Shown here: positions 13,622 through 16,306 of the stretch, in pieces
Layout of the letters: every line of letters begins with the position of its first letter
Position numbering within the stretch: the stretch's first letter is position 1
NCBI GenBank assembly: GCA_937891325.1
Contig: CALAFU010000042.1
Location: 1 to 16,306, forward strand
Reading direction: 5' to 3'
Source of the DNA: an uncultured Candidatus Melainabacteria bacterium
Lineage (GTDB): Bacteria > Cyanobacteriota > Vampirovibrionia > Gastranaerophilales > Gastranaerophilaceae
Length of the DNA: 16,306 nucleotides
Position numbers and translations under genes: made by a program
Notes under the pieces: generated by a model
Databases searched by the model: none
What the model saw: the letters and a program-made list of their open reading frames with translations, nothing else
What the model was told of the DNA's origin: nothing

Positions 13622-13649
13622 ATTAAATATTAAAATAAAATTTTGTCAA
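13622..13649 (-). promoter_or_regulatory. Distal promoter driving the structured RNA
   Basis: Minus-strand TTGACA at 13649-13644 (perfect), a 16-base spacer, and TTTAAT at 13627-13622 (five of six). Predicted start near 13615. Confidence 0.6.
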
Positions 13650-13704
13650 GATTTTTTAAAAATGGCAATCATTGTTTGTAGGTGTGATAAATAAATTTTT
13701 GTTG

Positions 13705-13710
13705 TATAAT
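13705..13710 (+). promoter_or_regulatory. -10 element of the 84-aa protein gene
   Basis: Perfect TATAAT at 13705-13710 would start transcription near 13717, just before the AAGGGGG at 13717-13723. No convincing -35 stands at the right distance. A second possible plus-strand promoter is TTGACA at 13559-13564 with CATAAT at 13584-13589, spacer 19. Confidence 0.45.
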
Positions 13711-13734
13711 TTTAACAAGGGGGTCGCTAAAAAG

Positions 13735-13989
13735 ATGATACCGGTTATAACAGAAGACCATTCAACATTAACTTTTGCAGAAATTTTTCAAGATGTGAAT
13801 TCTTGGCGTAAGCAAATGATTCATTATATGAAAGAGGAAAATCCAGAGGTTAATTCTGCAATTATTGAGGCGGCTCAACAAACAGGACTTGACCCTAAAG
13901 CCATTGCGTTAGGTGCGTATATGGTTTATTCAATGTTGGAAAAATCAACAGCAGAACAAGACAATTTACTAAATTCCTTAAACTCCTAA
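13735..13989 (+). CDS. Small soluble protein of unknown function, 84 aa
   Basis: From the ATG at 13735 the product begins MIPVITEDHSTLTFAEIFQD and appears mostly helical. It contains PEVNSAIIEAAQQTGLDPKA followed by IALGAYMVYSMLEK, and has no signal peptide or clear membrane segment. I do not recognise it. The frame is open to 13672, but those 21 codons include the TATAAT, and AAGGGGG at 13717-13723 is better suited, at about 11 bases, to the internal ATG. No terminator follows and the transporter gene starts 61 bases on, so the two may be cotranscribed. Confidence 0.72.
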   Translation: MIPVITEDHSTLTFAEIFQDVNSWRKQMIHYMKEENPEVNSAIIEAAQQTGLDPKAIALGAYMVYSMLEKSTAEQDNLLNSLNS

Positions 13990-14050
13990 TTTTTATTTGT
14001 TTGTGGTAGAATTATTTTGATATATCACATAATAGAAAAGGAATTTAGAC

Positions 14051-15382
14051 GTGGAATTTTTAAGTAGTTTAGTTGGAAACAACTCCATTATTGTGTCTGC
14101 GGTTATTTTAATTCTTGCATATATTTTTATTGCAACAGAAAAAATACCAAAGGTTACAATTGCTCTAATCGGTGCTGCTGCAACGATGTTTTTAGGTTTA
14201 GTTAGCGTAAACAAGACATTAGCTGACGGAACTTTAGACCCTCATTATTTTGTTAATTTTATTGATTTTAACGTAATTTTCTTGCTAGTTGCAATGATGA
14301 TTATCGTAAATATTTCAACTGAGACAGGTGTATTTAATTGGATTGCAAACGAATTATTGCGTTTCACAAAAGGTCATCCGGTTTCTGTTTTGGTTGTATT
14401 GGCTTTATTTACAGCTATTGTTTCAGCGTTTTTAGATAACGTTACAACTGTAATTTTGATTATGCCTGTAACCTTCTATATTGCGGAAAAACTTGAAATT
14501 AATCCTGCCCCATATTTGATTACAGAAATTTTGGCTTCAAATATCGGTGGTACAGCGACTTTAATCGGTGATCCTCCAAACATCATCATCGGTTCTGCAG
14601 CAGGATTTTCATTTATGGATTTCTTAAATGAATTAACAGGAATTGTTGCTGTAATCTTGTTATTAGTTGTTTTGGTAATGTTCTTATTCTTTAGAAAACA
14701 ACTTAAAGCAACTCCAGAAAAAATGGCAGAAATTGCAAATTTAGATAACAGCAAAACAATTAAAGATAAAGCAGGCATGATTAGAAGTATTTGCGTTTTA
14801 GCGCTTGTAATTCTTGGCTTTGTAACTCACGATATGACTCATATCCCAGCAAGTTTATCTGCAATGGCAGGTGCAAGTTTCTTGCTATTATTTGAAAATC
14901 CAAAAAATATTATCAAAGATGTTGAATGGAATACAATTTTCTTCTTCATCGGTTTATTTGTTATTATCGGTGGTTTAGAAGCCTCTGGTGGTATTGCGTT
15001 AATGGCTAAATGGCTATTGAGTGTAACTCATGGCTCTGAAAGTGCAACTGCAATGGTAATCCTTTGGGGTTCTGGTATCTTATCTGGTATTATCGACAAC
15101 ATTCCATATACAGTTACAATGGCACCTATGATTGCGAATATTCAATCTGTAATGGGTGCTGAATATGCTCACCCTCTATGGTGGTGTTTGTCTTTAGGAG
15201 CTTGCTTGGGTGGAAACTTAACAATTATCGGTGCTGCGGCTAACGTTATTGTTTCAGAATCTGCAGCGGCAAGAAAACACCCAATCACATTCATGCAGTT
15301 CTTGTTATACGGTTTTGTTACTGTATTAATTTCGTTAACGGCATCAACTGTATATATCTATTTTAGATTTTTAGTACACTAA
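14051..15382 (+). CDS. ArsB/NhaD-superfamily ion transporter
   Basis: A 443-aa inner-membrane protein with about eleven or twelve hydrophobic helices. Diagnostic segments of the ArsB/NhaD (CitMHS-like) group are SAFLDNVTTVILIMPV (about 120-135), SNIGGTATLIGDPPNIIIGS (about 160-182) and, in the second half, GILSGIIDNIPYTVTMAP and LGGNLTIIGAAANVIV. These are the paired hairpin and unwound-helix elements of that fold. Members move Na+/H+, arsenite or carboxylates; no arsenic or sodium-linked gene nearby decides between them. Start is GTG at 14051 with AAAGGA eight bases upstream at 14037-14042. A strong terminator follows the stop. C-terminus ends FRFLVH. Confidence 0.87.
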   Translation: MEFLSSLVGNNSIIVSAVILILAYIFIATEKIPKVTIALIGAAATMFLGLVSVNKTLADGTLDPHYFVNFIDFNVIFLLVAMMIIVNISTETGVFNWIANELLRFTKGHPVSVLVVLALFTAIVSAFLDNVTTVILIMPVTFYIAEKLEINPAPYLITEILASNIGGTATLIGDPPNIIIGSAAGFSFMDFLNELTGIVAVILLLVVLVMFLFFRKQLKATPEKMAEIANLDNSKTIKDKAGMIRSICVLALVILGFVTHDMTHIPASLSAMAGASFLLLFENPKNIIKDVEWNTIFFFIGLFVIIGGLEASGGIALMAKWLLSVTHGSESATAMVILWGSGILSGIIDNIPYTVTMAPMIANIQSVMGAEYAHPLWWCLSLGACLGGNLTIIGAAANVIVSESAAARKHPITFMQFLLYGFVTVLISLTASTVYIYFRFLVH

Positions 15383-15389
15383 TTAACAG

Positions 15390-15416
15390 AAAAGTCGGAA
15401 GAAATTCCGACTTTTT
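15390..15416 (+). terminator. Intrinsic terminator after the ArsB/NhaD-type gene
   Basis: Eleven-bp stem, AAAAGTCGGAA at 15390-15400 and TTCCGACTTTT at 15405-15415, with a GAAA loop and a T tract running into the stem end. It lies eight bases after the stop and separates this gene from the ABC-F gene. Confidence 0.92.
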
Positions 15417-15438
15417 GCAAATATAAAGGTAAAATATA

Positions 15439-16306
15439 ATGATTACAACAGAAAATTTAACAGTAAAATTCGGTTCTGAACCATTATTTGAAAATGTAAA
15501 TATAAAATTTTCTTCTGGAAATTGCTATGGTTTAATCGGTGCAAATGGTGCGGGTAAATCAACATTTTTGAAGGTTTTGTCAGGTGAATTAGAACCAACA
15601 GCAGGACAAGTTCATATTAAAAAAGGTCAAAGAATTTCAGTTTTGAAACAAAACCACTTTGAATTTGATGAATTTACTGTTATGGACACTGTAATTATGG
15701 GTAACAAACATCTTTACGACGTTATGAAGGAAAAAGATGCTTTATACGCAAAGCCTGATTTTAACGACGAAGATGGACTTAGAGTTGCAGAATTAGAAAC
15801 AGAATTTGCAGAGCTTGACGGTTGGCAAGCAGAAGCCGATGCTGGTTCATTGCTTGCTGATTTAGGTATCCCATCAGAACTACATTATAATTTAATGAAG
15901 GATTTGTCAGGTAGTGAAAAAGTTCGTGTATTGCTTGCTCAAGCCTTATTCGGGACTCCTGATATCTTGTTAATGGACGAACCTACAAACCACTTGGATT
16001 TGAAAACTATCACTTGGTTAGAAGACTTTTTGATTGATTTTCCAAACCTTGTAATCGTTGTTTCGCACGATAGAAAATTCTTAGATAGAGTTTGTACACA
16101 TATTGCGGACATTGATTTTAGAAACATTACGCTTTACACAGGTAACTACGCTTTTTGGACGCAAGCTAGCGCTCTGATTATGAAACAAAAAGAAGAACGC
16201 AACAAAAAAATCGAAGAAAAAGCTGAAGAATTTAGAAAATTTATTGCAAGATTTAGCGCAAACGCTTCAAAAGCAAAACAAGCAACTTCTCGTAAAAATA
16301 TGCTTA
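15439..16306 (+). CDS. ybiT: ABC-F ATPase, YbiT type (partial, C-terminus off the right edge)
   Basis: The first 289 codons of a soluble tandem-ATPase protein of the ABC-F family, which acts on ribosomes and has no membrane domain. Domain one has Walker A GANGAGKST (about 35-43), signature LSGSEKVRVLLAQALF in place of the commoner LSGG, Walker B ILLMDEPTNHLDL, and the His switch VVSHDRKFL. The start of the interdomain linker is visible, with RFSANASKAKQATSRK, a stretch that closely resembles E. coli YbiT as I remember it. AAAGG at about 15425-15429 precedes the ATG by nine bases. About 240 further residues including the second ATPase domain should lie beyond the window. Confidence 0.93.
   Translation, partial: MITTENLTVKFGSEPLFENVNIKFSSGNCYGLIGANGAGKSTFLKVLSGELEPTAGQVHIKKGQRISVLKQNHFEFDEFTVMDTVIMGNKHLYDVMKEKDALYAKPDFNDEDGLRVAELETEFAELDGWQAEADAGSLLADLGIPSELHYNLMKDLSGSEKVRVLLAQALFGTPDILLMDEPTNHLDLKTITWLEDFLIDFPNLVIVVSHDRKFLDRVCTHIADIDFRNITLYTGNYAFWTQASALIMKQKEERNKKIEEKAEEFRKFIARFSANASKAKQATSRKNML

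Noticed and set aside
14018..14027. Palindrome TGATATATCA before the ArsB/NhaD-type gene
   Set aside because: Ten AT-rich bases are expected by chance here and no clear promoter surrounds them.

Overview
The window is AT-rich bacterial DNA (G+C about a third by eye) with short intergenic gaps, strong AAGGAG-type ribosome sites on many genes, and ATG, GTG and TTG starts. It uses the standard code with TAA/TAG stops. I see no mobile element, prophage, CRISPR array, rRNA or tRNA. The TIGR03960/TIGR03936-type radical SAM gene followed directly by an RNase E/G gene, a bacterial glgC and the base composition fit a non-photosynthetic relative of cyanobacteria such as gut Melainabacteria (Gastranaerophilales). 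That assignment is an inference and other low-GC phyla are possible.

Layout, left to right. At 1-1617 (minus) lie a truncated membrane-anchored thioredoxin-like gene and glgC, separated by a 16-bp hairpin that buries the thioredoxin gene's ribosome site. At 1618-1956 is a divergent regulatory region with paired 13-bp repeats, a promoter-like element and a hairpin. A small cupin gene (plus) with a strong terminator follows. Then come a DUF2971-family gene (minus) whose promoter overlaps a perfect palindrome, a 44-residue membrane protein gene (minus) and a secreted protein of unknown function (minus). The secreted-protein gene is divergent from a putative heavy-metal/manganese exporter (plus). 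At 4856-9972 is a minus-strand operon: a 113-aa unknown, a B12-binding-type radical SAM protein, RNase E/G, and a translationally coupled signal-peptide/transmembrane protein.

At 10067-13363 is a minus-strand sulfur amino-acid operon: a cystathionine gamma-lyase-type enzyme, a cysteine/cystathionine synthase-type enzyme in which the PLP-binding lysine reads as asparagine, and a DAACS symporter. Upstream of it is a candidate structured leader or small RNA ending in an intrinsic terminator. On the right (plus) are an 84-aa unknown, an ArsB/NhaD-type transporter, and a truncated ABC-F ATPase of the YbiT type.

Most of the window is ordinary housekeeping. The points most worth a second look are the lysine-less synthase, the unassigned structured RNA upstream of the sulfur operon, the ribosome-site-sequestering hairpin, and several promoters placed so that their mRNAs would be leaderless.
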